The notes: generated by a model not told the origin, from the letters alone. A stretch of 64,000 nucleotides of DNA from Zonotrichia leucophrys gambelii (GCF_028769735.1 NC_088200.1:75369421-75433420), one strand, 5' to 3'; shown: positions 15,945-29,424, numbered from the stretch's first letter. Numbers and translations: made by a program.

Positions 15945-16325
15945 GAAAAATCCCTGCATCCAGGATTTTTCTCCTGGGAAGCTGAGAAGCTCAAAGAAAA
16001 GGAAAACAATTCTTATCTCATTTGCTTCTCCTGTGTTTTGCCCCTTTGGAATGTGTTTGGAGATTGTTTACCCACAGGTGACTGCTCCATTGGATTCTGC
16101 TGGGAGTTGTTTTCACTCTTTGGCCAGTCAGGGCCAAGCTGTGTCGGGACTCTGGAGAGAGTCAGGAGTTTTCATTATTATCTTTTGAGCATTCTGTAAG
16201 TATCCTTTCTGTATTCTTTAGTATAGTTAGTATAGTATTCTTTAATATAATATCATATTATAAAGCAATAAATCAGCCTTGTGAGAACATGGAGTCAGAT
16301 CCATCTTTCCTGCCTGTGCTGGGAC
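15945..16325 (+). mobile_element. LTR, family C
   Basis: Similar to 41994-42790, 57530-57945 and the interrupted copy at 47846-48530. It starts near CTGAAAAATCCCTG, has a TATAGT-rich segment, AATAAA near 16267, and ends after CATGGAGTCAGATCC. Edges are approximate. It follows directly after the 33-bp array. Confidence 0.7.
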
Positions 16326-16403
16326 ATTCCCTGCAAATACAACACAACTGACTGGCTGGAAACCCGTTCCAGTTGGCTGCAACACTGCCTCATCTTTTGT
16401 TTC

Positions 16404-17031
16404 TGTGAAAAAATGCCAATCGCTTATTTTTTAAAATTTTAAAAGTAGTAAAATTATTGCAAATATAGTAACATTGTTAGAGTAATAGTAATTTGGATAT
16501 TTGGGATTAGGACAATATGAGACAACAGAAACAAAGAGTTATGTATGGTCTGGGTGCCTCTTTCTGGGCAAAATAGGCCACAAAAAGGCCTCACGTTAAC
16601 AGAGCATTAACCCTTAAAAGCAACAGCCTGTTGCATATTCATACACCTCATCCATGATGCATAAATTCCATTCAAACACAGGATTCTGTCTGGGCAGTGT
16701 CAGCTGCTTCCTCTGAGTCCTGAAGTGTCTCCATGGCTGAGTGAGGCAGGAATAAGTTCATTTCTCCTGATAATGGGGCAATAAATTCCCTTTCTCTGAA
16801 AGATTCAGGTGTCCTGTGGCTGCTATCTCAGTGTGAGTACCTCATTCCTTTCTTAAAAAAATATCTCACATGCATAGTTTCTATTTTAACATTATGTTAT
16901 AACATAAACTGTATTTGACACAGTGCTTAAGAAAATTAATACAGTATAGCATAACACATATAATACACCACACATATAACATTAATTTGAATATTTGCGA
17001 AAAGCCAATCACAAAATACTCATTTTTCACA
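16404..17031. mobile_element. Complete solo LTR, family B (5-bp target duplication)
   Basis: 628 bp with inverted termini TGTGAAA and TTTCACA, flanked by an exact 5-bp duplication GTTTC at 16399-16403 and 17032-17036. Copies of the same family lie at 21153-21772 and 53016-53604. Five-bp duplication and TG...CA ends are typical of retroviral or ERV-type LTRs. There is no internal region. Confidence 0.88.
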
Positions 17032-17810
17032 GTTTCCTAGCAGAGCACCCATGTTAGCCCGAGGCACCCTGAGGCTCACACAGTGTGCAAACCTTGAGAC
17101 AAGAAATGCTGGCTTAGAAATGCCATGGAATGGACAGACATTGCTGAGAGAGAAATGGAGCTAGAAACAAGTTACAAAGGATGGCCTTGTAAATAAGACT
17201 GGATACTGTGGAGAAACAGAACTGTGAAAGAGGCACTGCACTGGGACCCACAAGGGGTAATTGTAAATAATTGGCTTTAAGGCATTTACAGCACAGTGTG
17301 GCTAAAGCTGACAGGCCAAGAAACTCTTGCAGTGTACTGCAATTAACAAATAGTTAACTTCTGATTGCCATTCAGATTTTAGTAGCAGCCTCCACACTCT
17401 CCGGACACACTGTTAAAAAAAAAAAAACAAAACATATTGACATTTAATGTATTTATAAAAATATTATGTCAGTTATGTTTATAAAAACTCGAGGGGAAAT
17501 ATCCACAGTCCACTCAAGCAGTGGATTTTGTGGGGAGGAGGAGGAGCCCTGACCTTCCCTGGGTAGTTTTGGAAAAAACTAATAAGGTGCTAATTGTCTT
17601 AAGGAGAGCAAAGGGTGCTGGCCTGAGGAGCTGTCCCCATGGAGGCACAGCGACTGTGATCACTCTCTCAGTTGTTTTATTTCCTTTTTGTACTATTGCA
17701 TTTGTATTGTTAATGTTCCTAGTACAGAACTGTTATTCCTGCTCCCATATGCTTGCCTGAGAGCCCCTTCACTTCAAAAGTGTACAATAAATCGGAGGGA
17801 GGGGGACTGC
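17032..17810. other. AT-rich intergenic sequence upstream of DCAF10
   Basis: No coding exon or recognised repeat, apart from an A run near 17415. Confidence 0.6.
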
Positions 17811-17814
17811 ACTT

Positions 17815-18201
17815 TCCGTTCGGCTCAGCTCAGCTGGGCCGGCTCGGTTCAGCTCTGTTTGGTTTGGTTCTGTTCGGCTCAGTTCAGTTCTGTCCTGTTT
17901 GGTTTGTTTCTGTCCTGTCCGGTTCTGTCCTGCTCGGTTCGGTTCGGTTCGGTTCCGTTCCGCTCGGCTCGGCTGGGCCCGGTGCCCTCTCGCGGTGCCG
18001 CTCGGATCGGGCCGGGCCCTGAAGCGCCGCGCTCATGTGGGGCGGCGAGCACGTGACCGCGTGGGCGGAGCACGGGGCGTGCCGCGCAGGCGCAGTGTCG
18101 CTCCGGCGCGGCAGGGGCGGGGCGCGGGCGGGCCCGCGCAGGCGCAGTGCGGCGCGGCGGCCGGCAGGGGGCGGACGCGGGCGGGCGCTGCCGCCGCCGC
18201 C
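17815..18201 (+). promoter_or_regulatory. DCAF10 promoter with NRF1 and E-box motifs
   Basis: 17815-17980 is a degenerate GGTTC/GGCTC pentanucleotide tract. It is followed by a CpG island with CACGTGAC (E-box, 18050-18057) and two exact NRF1-type sites GCGCAGGCGCA at 18084-18094 and 18136-18146, about 55-110 bp before the ATG. There is no TATA box. Motif identity is seen; use is inferred. Confidence 0.7.
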
Positions 18202-21200
18202 ATGAGCACGGGCCCGGGGCCGGAGCCGGGCCCTCAGGCAGCCCCGGAGCCGGGCCCGGAGCTGCAGCCCCGCCACGCCGACCCCGCCGACACCGGGCCC
18301 GCCGCCCCCGGCGGCCTCTTCGCCTGGCTGCGCGGGCGCTGCCTGGGCCGCGGGGCCGCCGTGGACCCGGCGCGGGACACGTTCGGCGCCATGACCGGGC
18401 TGTACGGCGCCATCCAGCCCGCCGACTCCGTGTCCCTCAGCACCCGCACGCACGGCGCCGTCTTCAACCTCGAGTACTCGCCCGACGGGTAAGTGTGCCG
18501 GATCCTGGGGGCGGCGTGCTGCGGCTGCCCGCCCAGGTGAGCCCGGGGTGCCGAGGCGCAGGGCCCGTTGTGGTGCCCAGGTGTCGTCGCTGTGTCCATC
18601 AGCAGCACCCCTGGGCTGTGCTTTAAAGGACTGGGGCACGCACCTGGCGTCAGGTGTGCTGCTGTGCCTCTCCCAGCTCACCTGCAGCGGTGCCTCTCCC
18701 TGTGCAGGAGGAGGGGATGGGGGTGACAGTCCTGCTCCGGCTGCTGCCGGCGGCCCCGTGGTGCTGATAAATGTGTACTTTGCAAGGTTTTTAGTGAAAA
18801 ACCCCACCGATTTGCAGATGAACCTTTGATTCGGTGTCACCTTTCCTGTCCCAGAGCCCCGGGAAGGTGTGGGCAGAGCACCAGGGGACGCAGGTGGAGG
18901 GCAGGACCCACCACAAACGTGGGGTTTTGTGTTGTGCTCCCCGCAGCTCGGTGCTGACCGTGGCCTGTGAACAGACTGAGGTCCTGCTCTTTGACCCCAT
19001 CTCTTCAAAGCACATCAAGACTCTCTCCGAAGCTCATGAAGACTGTGTCAACAACATCAGGTGGGTCGGGAGGGACCTTTTGACACAGCTCAGCCTATGC
19101 CTAGTTTAAATATTACTCTTTCTTGGGGTAGAGCTGGAAATAGCAGGAGCAGGACTCTAAAACTATCGCTGTTTTTGTCATGTAGTATTTTTCCTTTTAA
19201 ATTCAGGTGTTTGAAGTTGTTCTGGCAATAGATTTTGAGGCGTGATTTTAAGGTATCTTCTAACAGTATTCCAGCTGCTCTTCAGTCAGATTCTCAAAGC
19301 AAAAAAAACCCACTCCAAAACCCCAAACCAACAACCAACTACACAGCAACGAAAAAGCTTCAACCAATAACTAAACACAAAGAATCCCCAGAAAATTCTG
19401 AGTGTTTTCACTCAGAAGAGCCAAATATGATGTAGAGTGCTGTGCTGTGTCCATCAGATAAGTTGATGTGTTTCGCAAGCTGGTTGTCCTTTTTTACCAA
19501 AGACTGACGTTTTACATCAGTTGTGTCAGGAAGGCTGGATTAAAACGTGTGTCTGTGTGACACAGAGGAGCTGAGCTCTGTTCTGCACATTTTATACAGC
19601 TTTACATGGAGCCTTGTGAGCAGCAGTGCAGGGGTTCCTTGTGGTCAGCACCAAAACTGCTTACTGTTTACCAAAGTTTGGGGTTTTTTTTCCTTGACAC
19701 TTGGTTGCTGTTGCTGTGGTGTAGCTCTGGGCCTGAAGGATTTTTAGTGTGTGTTTTCTGGATGGGTGTCTTGTTCCTTTTACCTCAGGTAGGGCTTTTT
19801 TTAATGGAGTGCCTTCACCCAAAGAATTCCAAACATGAGCCAGTGTGCCCTGTCCTTCGGAAGCCTGAGTTCCAGTGGTGCTCACCTTTGATCTGCAAAC
19901 TCAGTGATTCCGTCCGTTCATTTTCTCACTGAGCCGAGTCGCTTGTGCTGGTGTGTGCCCCAGCGAGGCCTCATCCTGCCTCGGTGTGTTTGGAAAGCCT
20001 TGCATTTGCCTCAGGGAGCTCCAGGCTGTGTTTATTCCGTTGATTTCCCAGCGAGCTGAGTGCTGTGCACAGAGGGGAGCAGGGCTGAGTTACCATGGGG
20101 GTTCTGTCTGAGCGCCTGCTCCTCTGCTGGTTTGGCTCTTGTGTGGCTGGCACACAATTCATTGCCACACACAGACCCACTGAAAAACCCAAACCAAACT
20201 TGTGCTGTGCCTCTGTGCTTGCTCCAGAGGCACTGCTGGTTCATACCCCAGCCAGAGTTCTGCTGCTGGTGCGTGCTCTGTGCTGAGCTCAGAGGGGCTT
20301 TGGGCTGCTGTCTCTGTTTTGCCTAGTTTGGCTAGTTCAGAGGAGTTTGTTTGGGCTGCTCTCTCTGTGCTGGCCAGTTCACAGGGGCGTTGGGGCTGCT
20401 GTGGTATCTCTGTTTTGGCCAGTGGCTAGTTCAGAGGTTTGTTATGGCTGCTCTGCTCTCTGTGCTGAGTTCAGAGGGGGTTTGGGGCTGCTCTGGTGTC
20501 TCTGTGCTGAGTTCAGAGGAGTTTGGGGCTGCTCTGGTGTCTCTGTGCTGAGTTCAGAGGGGTTTGTTTGGGGCTGCTCTGTCTGTGCTGAGTTCAGAGG
20601 GGTTTGGGGCTGCTCTGGTGTCTCTGTGCTGAGTTCAGAGGGGTTTATTTGGGGCTGCTCTCTCTGTGCTGAGTTCAGAGGGGGTTTGGGGCTGCTCTGG
20701 TGTCTCTGCTGAGTTCAGAGGGGTTTGTTTGGGCTGCTCTGGTGTCTCTGTGCTCTCCTGCTGCCCCGCAGGGCGCGCCCTGAGCTGTTGCCTCCTGCAG
20801 GTTCCTGGATAACCGTCTGTTCGCCACGTGCTCCGACGACACCACCATCGCGCTCTGGGACCTGAGGAAGCTCAACACCAAAGTGTGCACGCTGCATGGC
20901 CACACCAGCTGGGTCAAGAACATCGAGTACGACACCAACACCAGGCTGCTGGTCACCTCGGGCTTCGATGGCAACGTCATCATCTGGGACACCAACAGGT
21001 ACAGGGCTCTGTGCAGCTCACCCAGCACAGGGACATCAGCACAGGTGCAATGCACAGGTACCACCAGCACAGGTACAGCAGCACAGATGCACCAGACAGA
21101 GCCTCCCTCCCAGAGTGGGGCTACACTGTGCTCTGAAACACTGGGACCAAGGTGTGAAAAATGCCAATCGCTTGTTTTTAAAATTGTAAAAGTTTAATAG

Positions 21201-24200
21201 TAATAAAATGGTTCTCAATATAGTAATATAATTAGAGTGATAATAATTTGGGCAATTTGGATTAGGATAATATGAGACAATAGAAACAAAGAGTTACGTA
21301 TGGTCTGGGTACCTTTTCTGGGCAAAAATAAGCCTGAAAAAGGGCCTCGTTAAGAGAGGATTAACCCTTAAAAGCAACAGCCTGTTGTATATTCATACAC
21401 CTCACCCATGATGAATAAATTCCATTCAAACACAGGATTCTGTCTGGGCACTCTCAGCTGCTTCCTCTGAGTCCTGACAGCATCTCCAGAGCTGAGTGAG
21501 GCAGGAAGTTCATTTCTCCTGATAATGGAGCAATAAATTCTGTTTCTCTGAAAGATTCAGGTGTCCTGTGGCTGCTATGTCACTGCAAGTCCTTTCTTTA
21601 GAAAAAAGTATCTTACATAGCACAGTTTCTATTTTAACATTGTGTTATAACCTAAAACTGTATTTAACACACTGCTTAAGAAAATTAATACAGCATAGCT
21701 TTCTAACGTAACACATATAATATGCATTTGAATATTTGCAAAAAGCCAATCATGAAATATGCATTTCTCACAAAGAGCTTGCATTGCCTCTCTGGCAATA
21801 GTAAATGGTTAGAAAAGAGCTTCTCTTGCCACATGCCAGAACGTAGTTCTTCCTTCCAGAGGAGGTTCTGTCCTCATTGCTGTGGTTGTGGGAAGATGTG
21901 ACTTCACCCATTCCATTAAAAAGTAGGATAAAGACAGTGCTTTAAAAAACAGTTTTGGGGTGAACAAAATGAATGATGCTGGCACATCCTGGGCCCTTGT
22001 GGACACAGTCAGGGCCTGGAGCTGCAGCTGACCACATCCCTGCTGTGCTTGTCGTGCTGCCCAGGTGCACAGAGGATGGATGTCCTCACAAGAAGTTTTT
22101 CCACACCCGTTTTCTGATGCGGATGAGGCTGACACCAGACTGTTCCAAAATGCTCATCTCCACCTCCTCTGGCTACCTTCTGATTTTGCACGACCTTGAC
22201 CTAAACAAGTCTTTAGAGGTTGGCAGCTACCCCATTTTACGGGCCAGGAGGACCACGTCGAGCTCAGGTGAGTGCAGGGCAGGGCCTGTGCTGCTCCTGG
22301 GCAGCAGCCCACCTGTGCTGGCACACCTGTGGGCTCACCTGTGTGTGTGTGTTTGCAGATATAACGTCGTCAGGCTCCTCTGGCCCTCGAGCCGTGGGCT
22401 CACCCTGCCACCAGAACAGCTCAGGGCCGCCCTCTGAGAAAACCCTGTCACGGCCCTCGCAGAGAGAAGGTAGGAACAGATCCCTTAACAAAGAGATTAA
22501 TGAAAAGAAACCCTGGACTTTGATTTGCTGTATCCAAAAGAGGCCAGGGGGCAGTAGTGAAGAACTGTCCTGTGGTTTTTTAAGGATGGTGCTGCTGAGA
22601 CGTGTACTAAACCAATAAAATCTCATTGCACACCAAAGCCTGGGGATCTAATCAGGTTTTATATCTGAGAAATCTGGTAAAAGTAGCAAGATCTGTATTT
22701 TATGTTAGTATGTTGTTGTTTCATGGAGGTGCTCCCTTTTGTTTTTCCATGCACAAAGTTTGTGTGAATGTTCTTTCAGGGAGAAATCCAGAGAATCAGC
22801 ATGGATTTGGCAAATGGGTGAATACTTTGTGCATCCCTTGTCATTTGAAAGAATGTAATGTTAATTTTTAGCTATTGGGGTTGTGAGATGCTGAAGCATA
22901 CTGGTGAGGGGAGGCTTACCTGGATGCCAGGGAGTGATTTACCTGGGAGTGAGGGGAAGAAGGGAGAAAAGCTGCAAGCTGAGCAAGTGTTGGGAGGAAT
23001 TTGGAGAGCACATCATACAAGTCTGAGAATCAGAAATCTTATAAAAACCTCACTGGTTAGATTTTGCTGTAATACCAATGAGGAGCGTGAGTGTGGAAGG
23101 TTTGTGTAGCTGTCAGTGTGGTGGGTTCAGTGCAGATCTGGGCACCCCAGTTTCACCAAAAGGAGCTGTTTGAAGTGGAGCCTGAGCCCATGGGTGCTGG
23201 CTCAGGGTTGCTGTGACCCTCTGAGCCTCCGTGTCCCCATGTGAGCAGCAGGACTGGTGGGAGAGCTGGAGGTCACTGTGTGCTGTTTCACTGCGACTCA
23301 CAGGTAATTCCCTTGCAGGGGGATCACCCAGGAATAGCCTGGAGGTGTTAACACCAGAGGTTCCTGGAGAGAGAGACCGTGGTAACTGCATCACATCCCT
23401 GCAGCTGCACCCCAAGGGCTGGGCCACGCTGCTGCGCTGCTCCAGCAACACAGATGACCAGGAGGTAACGCACTGCCTCGAGCTCTTCTTCCAAATATGT
23501 GCTTTTGGGGTTTTTTTAAATGATCTTCCTGCTAGAACCTGCTTCAGGCCTTCTCCTTGATGCAGGAAGTCGTGAGACCAGCTGCAGTTCAGCTGCAGGC
23601 TGCAGATTCTGCTCCTCTAATTTGCAATAATAAATATGTATATAATATATAAATATTACTGGACCAGTAATAAAATGTTTTAGTTACTTTGATTGCTGAT
23701 GTAAATTGAGGTTCATTTGGTTTTGCTGGGATTGTTTTCTGCCTCTGCCTCTGCATTTATTTGGGGTTTTTTTGTTGTTGTTGAAGAAAGTCACTCTTTG
23801 TAAAGGTAACCCTTTACACAACTGTAGAGGACCAAGTGGAAGCTTAGCAGGTTGGTTATGAATTTTAATGCTGGCTCTGCAACAATCAAACTGATGTACA
23901 ACACAGAATTTTTGTAACATGCAAAAATTCATGTTACATTGGATCAGTTGGTACTGGTGATTGAGTTATAATTTCTCTTAGTCCTAGAGTCTGCCTTATT
24001 CTGTTTTATTAATACTCATTGGTACTTTTCCTGTTGTGGTTATTTCAGAAGGATGCATGAAACACAGCTAGGAGTGCTTGTCTTGGGGCTGAAGTAGAAT
24101 CAACACAATATAAACTTTGTCATTGATTTTTTTTTTTTTACATTTGTTCTGATATTAAATAATGAGATGACAGACAGGGATCCTTAATGTGTCTCACAAA

Positions 24201-25005
24201 TAACAAACTGGCTTGCAGAGCTGTTCATAACCTTCCTTCAAAAGTCTGTTACCCACTTGCTTCAAGATCCCATTCCTTTTGAAGTCAAAGGCATAAAAAG
24301 CCAGTGATCTGCTCCGAGGTACAGTCAGCTGCATCTGACTTTATAGACTTAATTTAAATATTTACTAAATTAGAGCAGGTGCCTGGCCAAGGGATTAGGT
24401 TTTGCTCTCTGCAGATGAAAGCTAGATTGGAAAGATTAAATGTGGCAGCCGTTTAATCAGAACAGCAGTTTCAGTGTTGACAGGGAGTGGTGACAGGGAG
24501 GGAGGGAGATGCTGAGGCAGTGGGAGCATGTCCCACCTGTTCACATGAGTCGCCTGTAGAGGCGCAGGGGGAGGGAATGTGTGTTTGCCGTGCTTTACTT
24601 CTCTTTCAGTGTCCCTTTCTCTGCCTCTCCCTTTAGTGGACTTGTGTCTATGAATTCCAGGAAGGAGCCCCGGTGCGGCCCGTGTCGCCGCGCTGCTCGC
24701 TGCGCCTGACGCACTGCATCGAGGAGGCCAACGTGGGCCGGGGCTACATCAAGGAGCTCTGCTTCAGCCCCGACGGCCGCATGATCTCGTCGCCGCACGG
24801 CTTCGGCATCCGCCTGCTGGGCTTCGACGCGCACTGCAGCGAGCTGGTGGACTGCCTGCCGCGGGAGGCCAGCCCGCTGCGCGAGATCCGCTCGCTCTAC
24901 TCGCACAACGACGTGGTGCTCACCACCAAGTTCTCGCCCACGCACTGTCAGATCGCCTCGGGGTGCCTTAGCGGACGCGTCTCCCTCTACCAGCCAAAGT
25001 TCTAG
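18202..25005 (+). CDS. DCAF10: DCAF10, DDB1- and CUL4-associated factor 10
   Basis: Exons 18202-18488, 18947-19060, 20801-20998, 22065-22267, 22359-22469, 23319-23464 and 24637-25005 join to 476 codons including stop. The product is a WD40 protein that serves as a CRL4 E3 ligase substrate receptor through DDB1. Visible landmarks are HGAVFNLEYSPDG, FATCSDDTTIALWDLRKL (a WDxR box of the DDB1-binding type), LVTSGFDGNVIIWDTNR, a Ser-rich insert (exons 4-6), then CVYEFQEG and NDVVLTTKFSPTHCQIASG up to the end YQPKF. It matches human DCAF10 nearly residue for residue outside the N-terminus. The Gly/Ala-rich N-terminal tail is shorter than in human (about 475 versus 559 residues). The ATG has a good context (GCCGCCATGAG) with no upstream in-frame ATG. 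Introns hold a minisatellite (20265-20755) and an LTR (21153-21772); the rest, including 23465-24636, shows nothing. Confidence 0.97.
20265..20755. repeat. About 40-bp minisatellite in DCAF10 intron 2
   Basis: About twelve degenerate copies of a unit with GTGCTGAGTTCAGAGGGG and TTTGGGGCTGCTCTGGTG. It ends about 45 bp before the acceptor of exon 20801-20998. Confidence 0.88.
21153..21772. mobile_element. Solo LTR, family B, in DCAF10 intron 3
   Basis: Same family and orientation as 16404-17031, with termini TGTGAAA and TCTCACA. The flanks give no clean duplication, so insertion may be old. Confidence 0.82.
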
Positions 25006-25435
25006 GGCACGGCAGCGGCCCCCCCTCCTGGATGGACCTTGGTGGGTGTTCCTTGAGCTGAGTGGAAGTGTGCTCTCTGCAAAGCCTCGGAGCGCAGAGG
25101 AGTCACGGCTGCTGTGCCTGGATGTGACCTGGAAGGATTTTTATTTTAGGCCAGCGCCACGGGGATCTGGGTCCTGCATCTGTGAGCCCACAGAGCTCTG
25201 CTCCTGCTGATCCTGTGCCATCGGGCTGCTGTCCTGCTGTGTTTGTACCCTGGTACTTGATTGTTGCCTTCAGCACAACTCCAGTGGGCTGTGTGGAGCA
25301 GCACAGAGGGGCAGGTGCCCAGGTACCTCCTGTCCCACACCTCTGCTTCCTCTTCTGTCGCTGAAGCAACTCTGTGGTGATTAGTAGATAATGGACTGCT
25401 TGTCTACATAAGCAACACGGTTAGTTACTCCCACC

Positions 25436-25477
<42 letters not shown>

Positions 25478-25954
25478 AAGGAATTTTGCTTTCATTTCTA
25501 TGTTAATGTGGTTGTCATTGGCTAGAATAATGAGTCATGGTGTGGCTTAGGCTGGCAGGACCACTGGAGGTCACCCAGGCCCACACTTGCACAGGCAGGC
25601 TCCCCTTGAGCCCCCCACTCAGCACTGGGGAGGACCCTGGCCCAGAGGATCCCTCTGGGTTTGTGCAGCTCCGGCCCCTCCTCTGCAGAGGGCCTTCCAC
25701 CTCTGAATCATGGTGGCTTTCTGCTGATGTTGGGTGTTTCCCACCTGGCTGTCTCCCCACACACACCTGGCTGCACTCTGTCGGTGGGGGAAGTTCCTTT
25801 GGTATCACCAGGTGAGCCTTTCTTCACGTGTGCTGTCAGTTTGGGAGGGTGTTAAAAGCAAACCTGCCAACAGTGGGATGTGCCTGGGTCTAACCAGGCC
25901 TGTCATCAGGTTGTGAGCACTGTACTGCTCACGTTGGAGGGGAAGCTGTATGGG

Positions 25955-26330
25955 AGCAGCTGAGATCACTTGGTTTGTTCAGCTTGGAGGAGTCTGAGAT
26001 GAGATCTCGTGGTGCTCCTGAGCATCCTCCTGTGGGGCAGTGGAGGGGCAGGTACTGACAGGAACAAGGAACAGGAGCAGGGCACGGCTGGGGCTGGGCC
26101 AGGGCCAGGGGAGTTGGGGATGGAGAGCAGGAAAGGTTCTGCTTCCCCAGAGGGGTAACTGCTGGCACTGCCCAGGGAATGGGCACAGCCTGGGGCTGCC
26201 ACAGCTCCAGCAGAGCCTGGACAGTGCTCCAGGGATGCCCAGGGTGGGCTCTGGGCAGGGCACGGGGGGCACTGGGTGACCCTTGGGTCCCCTCCAGCTC
26301 AGGGGATTCTGTGGTCACACCCAGAGTAGG
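25955..26330 (+). mobile_element. CR1 LINE 3' fragment
   Basis: Contains the CR1-typical succession CTGCCCAGGGAATGGGCACA, then GCTCCAG, TGGACAGTGCT and CAGGGATGCCCAGGGTGG. Heavily 5' truncated, sense orientation. Confidence 0.65.
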
Positions 26331-28039
26331 AATGCCAGATTTCAGCCCTTGAATTAATAGAGCTGACCTTGTAAATGCACAGGTGTTGTACATCCATATC
26401 GGTTCATAACATTCTCATCACTTACATGTTCCAAGATGAGGTTTTTTAGTGTTTCACTGAAGTTTTGCAGACTAGTCACACACTCAGTTCAGCAGGGAAC
26501 TTTACCTGAAAAGACTGTCACCTGCTGGTGTTCAGGTACACTCTCTGGCTCAGCAGACCACACTTGTTCAAAGCTCTTACAAAGCCTTTTGCAAAACGTA
26601 TTTGGGGATAAAGACAACATACATGGATGTGAGAGAGCTGGAAAGGTAAGCCTGAGGACGGACCCTCCTGTAGCTTTGTATTTATGTGGGTAGTATACCC
26701 TGGTGGTGGTGCAGAAGTCATTGAAACTAAAGCCTCCTCTGCATGATGACAGAATAAAATCCCAAGTTTCCTCTTTTGAGAATGCAAAGCCTTCGGTTTT
26801 GTGTGCAGGGTAATCTGAGGGCAAACATCCCTTCTGCTGGCCCGAGCCTGCGGGGACGAGCCTAGCACGCAGGCTTTTCATGCAGAGGAGGAGCTACAGG
26901 GAGTTTGTATGGGCCAAGCTGTTTGGGGAAAAGACGCCCAGGTCCTGCCCAGGACTGCAGCCGCTCTTCCCCAGGCATTTTGCTGTCCCACTGCCAGGCT
27001 GCTGTTTTCTCACCTTATTTAATGTTTTATTACACATCACGGAAGGGACTGCAGGGACACTTGAGAGAGCCTTGGGGTTCTCACGGGCTTGCACAGTGTT
27101 TGTTTTGCAGGTGAAGGAGCACCCACAGGACCGAGGGGGTTCTCTGTGTGTTTCCAAGGCTGTTTTTGTTTTCCTGTCAGAACCTCCTCAGACTGGTGGA
27201 TCCCTAGTGACTGTAACGCTATGCCTGTGAATATGCACTGAGTGTTACCTTTTTAATTCTACCTCATGATAACGCTGTGTTTTACACCAGTATTGTGCTG
27301 AGCTTTGGACACTCACCTTTCTGTACAGAGGACCATGACCCCCAAGTGGTGACAGATGTGTGACAGATGTGCGACAGATGTGTCACCACCGCTGCTTGAC
27401 AGCACCTGTGGTTGGCTGGCAGGCCCTGCCTGGCTCTGGCAGTCACCTGGTGGAGGGGTTTGGTCACCTTGATGCTTTTGTAGCGTGTCCAGCTGATGCA
27501 TAAAATGACAGAATCTGTACATGTATGCTGTAGAAATGTTACTTAGTTTTTCCAATGACATTTGTAATAAGTTTGAATTAGAGTAAGTAGGTAGTCTTAG
27601 ATTTTGGTCATTCGATTGATTACTCCTTTTCAACAAACTTGGGAGTTTTCCATGAAGGCTTTACCATGTTTTACCTGTGAAGGTCACTTCTCAGTGACTT
27701 ACAGCTGACATGCCTCACAGTCATGTGGTGGTGCAAGTGTTTTCAGTTCTCTCTCGGTAGCATTACTGAAACAATGAAATTATGTGTTGGTGAGCTTTGG
27801 GTTATTTCTAGGTAGTCAAACAAACAAAAAAAAAAGCTTATCTTCTAGTTGTGTTTCAAAAAACTGAATGCTCAACCTCGAGAAGTGTACAAAACTGTGA
27901 AACAACTGTAAGGAACCATTTCCAAGGGAGGAAGGGCTGCGCTGGCAGAGGGGCGGGCGGCTCACGGCAGGGCTGGGGGGCAGCACAGGAGGGACTCACG
28001 GCCGTGTCTCTGTGGGCGCTGTGGAGGCTTTGAACGGCG

Positions 28040-29310
28040 AGTTCTGGCTGCCAGGGCCGGTACCGGGGCTGGTTCTGCTCCGGCTGCCAGGGCCGGTACC
28101 GGGGCCGGTTCTGCTCCGGCTGCCAGGGCCGGTACCGGGGCTGGTTCTGCTCCCACCGCCAGGGCCGGTACCGGGGCCGGTTCTGCTCCGGCTGCCAGGG
28201 CCGGTACCGGGGCTGGTTCTGCTCCCGCTGCCAGGGCCGGTACCGGGGCTGGTTCTGAGCTCTGTGAGCGCCATGGTGGTTTCACACGGTGAGCTCCGGC
28301 TGCCAGGGCCGGTACCAGGGCTGGTTCTGCTCCGGCTGCCAGGGCCGGTACCGGGGCTGGTTCTGCTCCCGCTGCCAGGGCCGGTACCGGGGCTGGTTCT
28401 GCTCCGGCTGCCAGGGCCGGTACCGGGGCTGGTTCTGCTCTGGCTGCCAGGGCCGGTACCGGGGCTGGTTCTGCTCCGGCTGCCAGGGCCGGTACCGGGG
28501 CCGGTTCTGCTCCGGCTGCCAGGGCCGGTACCGGGGCCGGTTCCGCTCCCGCTGCCAGGGCCGGTACCGGGGCCGGTTCTGCTCCCACCCCCAGGGCCGG
28601 TACCGGGGCCGGTTCCACTCCTGCTGCCAGGGCTGGTACTGGGGCTGGTTTTGCTCCCGTTGCCAGGGCCGGTACCGGGGCTGGTTCTGCTCTGGCTGCC
28701 AGGGCCGGTACCGGGGCTGGTTCTGCTCCGGCTGCCAGGGCCGGTACCGGGGCTGGTTCTGCTCCCGCCACCAGGGCCGGTACCGGGGCTGGTTCTGCTC
28801 CGGCTGCCAGGGCCGGTACCAGGGCTGGTTCTGCTCCGGCTGCCAGGGCCGGTACCGGGGCTGGTTCTGGTTCTGAGCTCTGTGAGCACCGTCAGTGGTG
28901 GTTTCACACGGCGAGTTCCGGCTGCCAGGGCCGGTACCGGGGCCGGTTCTGCTCCGGCTGCCAGGGCCGGTACCGGGGCTGGTTCTGCTCCGGCTGCCAG
29001 GGCCGGTACCGGGGCTGGTTCTGGTTCTGAGCTCTGTGAGCACCGTCAGTGGTGGTTTCACACGGCGAGTTCCGGCTGCCAGGGCCGGTACTGGGGCCGG
29101 TTCCATTCCCGCCACCAGGGCCGGTACCGGGGCCGGTTCTGCTCCGGCTGCCAGGGCCGGTACTGGGGCCGGTTCTGCTCCCACTGCCAGGGCCGGTACC
29201 GGGGCCGGTTCTGCTCCGGCTGCCAGGGCCGGTACCGGGGCCGGTTCTGCTCCGGCTGCCAGGGCCGGTACCGGGGCCGGTTCCGCTCCCGCCCAGCCCG
29301 GAGCGCCCGC
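28040..29310. repeat. 36-bp minisatellite with a KpnI palindrome per unit
   Basis: About 30 units of 36 bp, each with CCAGGGCCGGTACCGGGG and GGTTCTGCTCC. The core CCGGTACCGG is a perfect 10-bp palindrome. Three longer interruptions starting GAGCTCTGTGAGC (near 28256, 28875 and 29029) give a higher-order pattern. The 12-codon unit keeps several frames open (up to 492 codons), without start context or conservation. Confidence 0.94.
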
Positions 29311-29369
29311 AGTGCCCGCGCCGGGATGGCACCGCCGCGCCATGGGGATAGAGGACAAGCACAGCGGTG

Positions 29370-29371
<2 letters not shown>

Positions 29372-29422
<51 letters not shown>
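29372..29422. repeat. (CA)n microsatellite
   Basis: About 25 uninterrupted CA dinucleotides just after the 36-bp array. Confidence 0.97.

Positions 29423-29424
<2 letters not shown>

Noticed and set aside
14194..17800. EXOSC3, expected from the human order
   Set aside because: No S1 or KH domain segment of this exosome subunit was found on either strand; the interval is array and LTR sequence.
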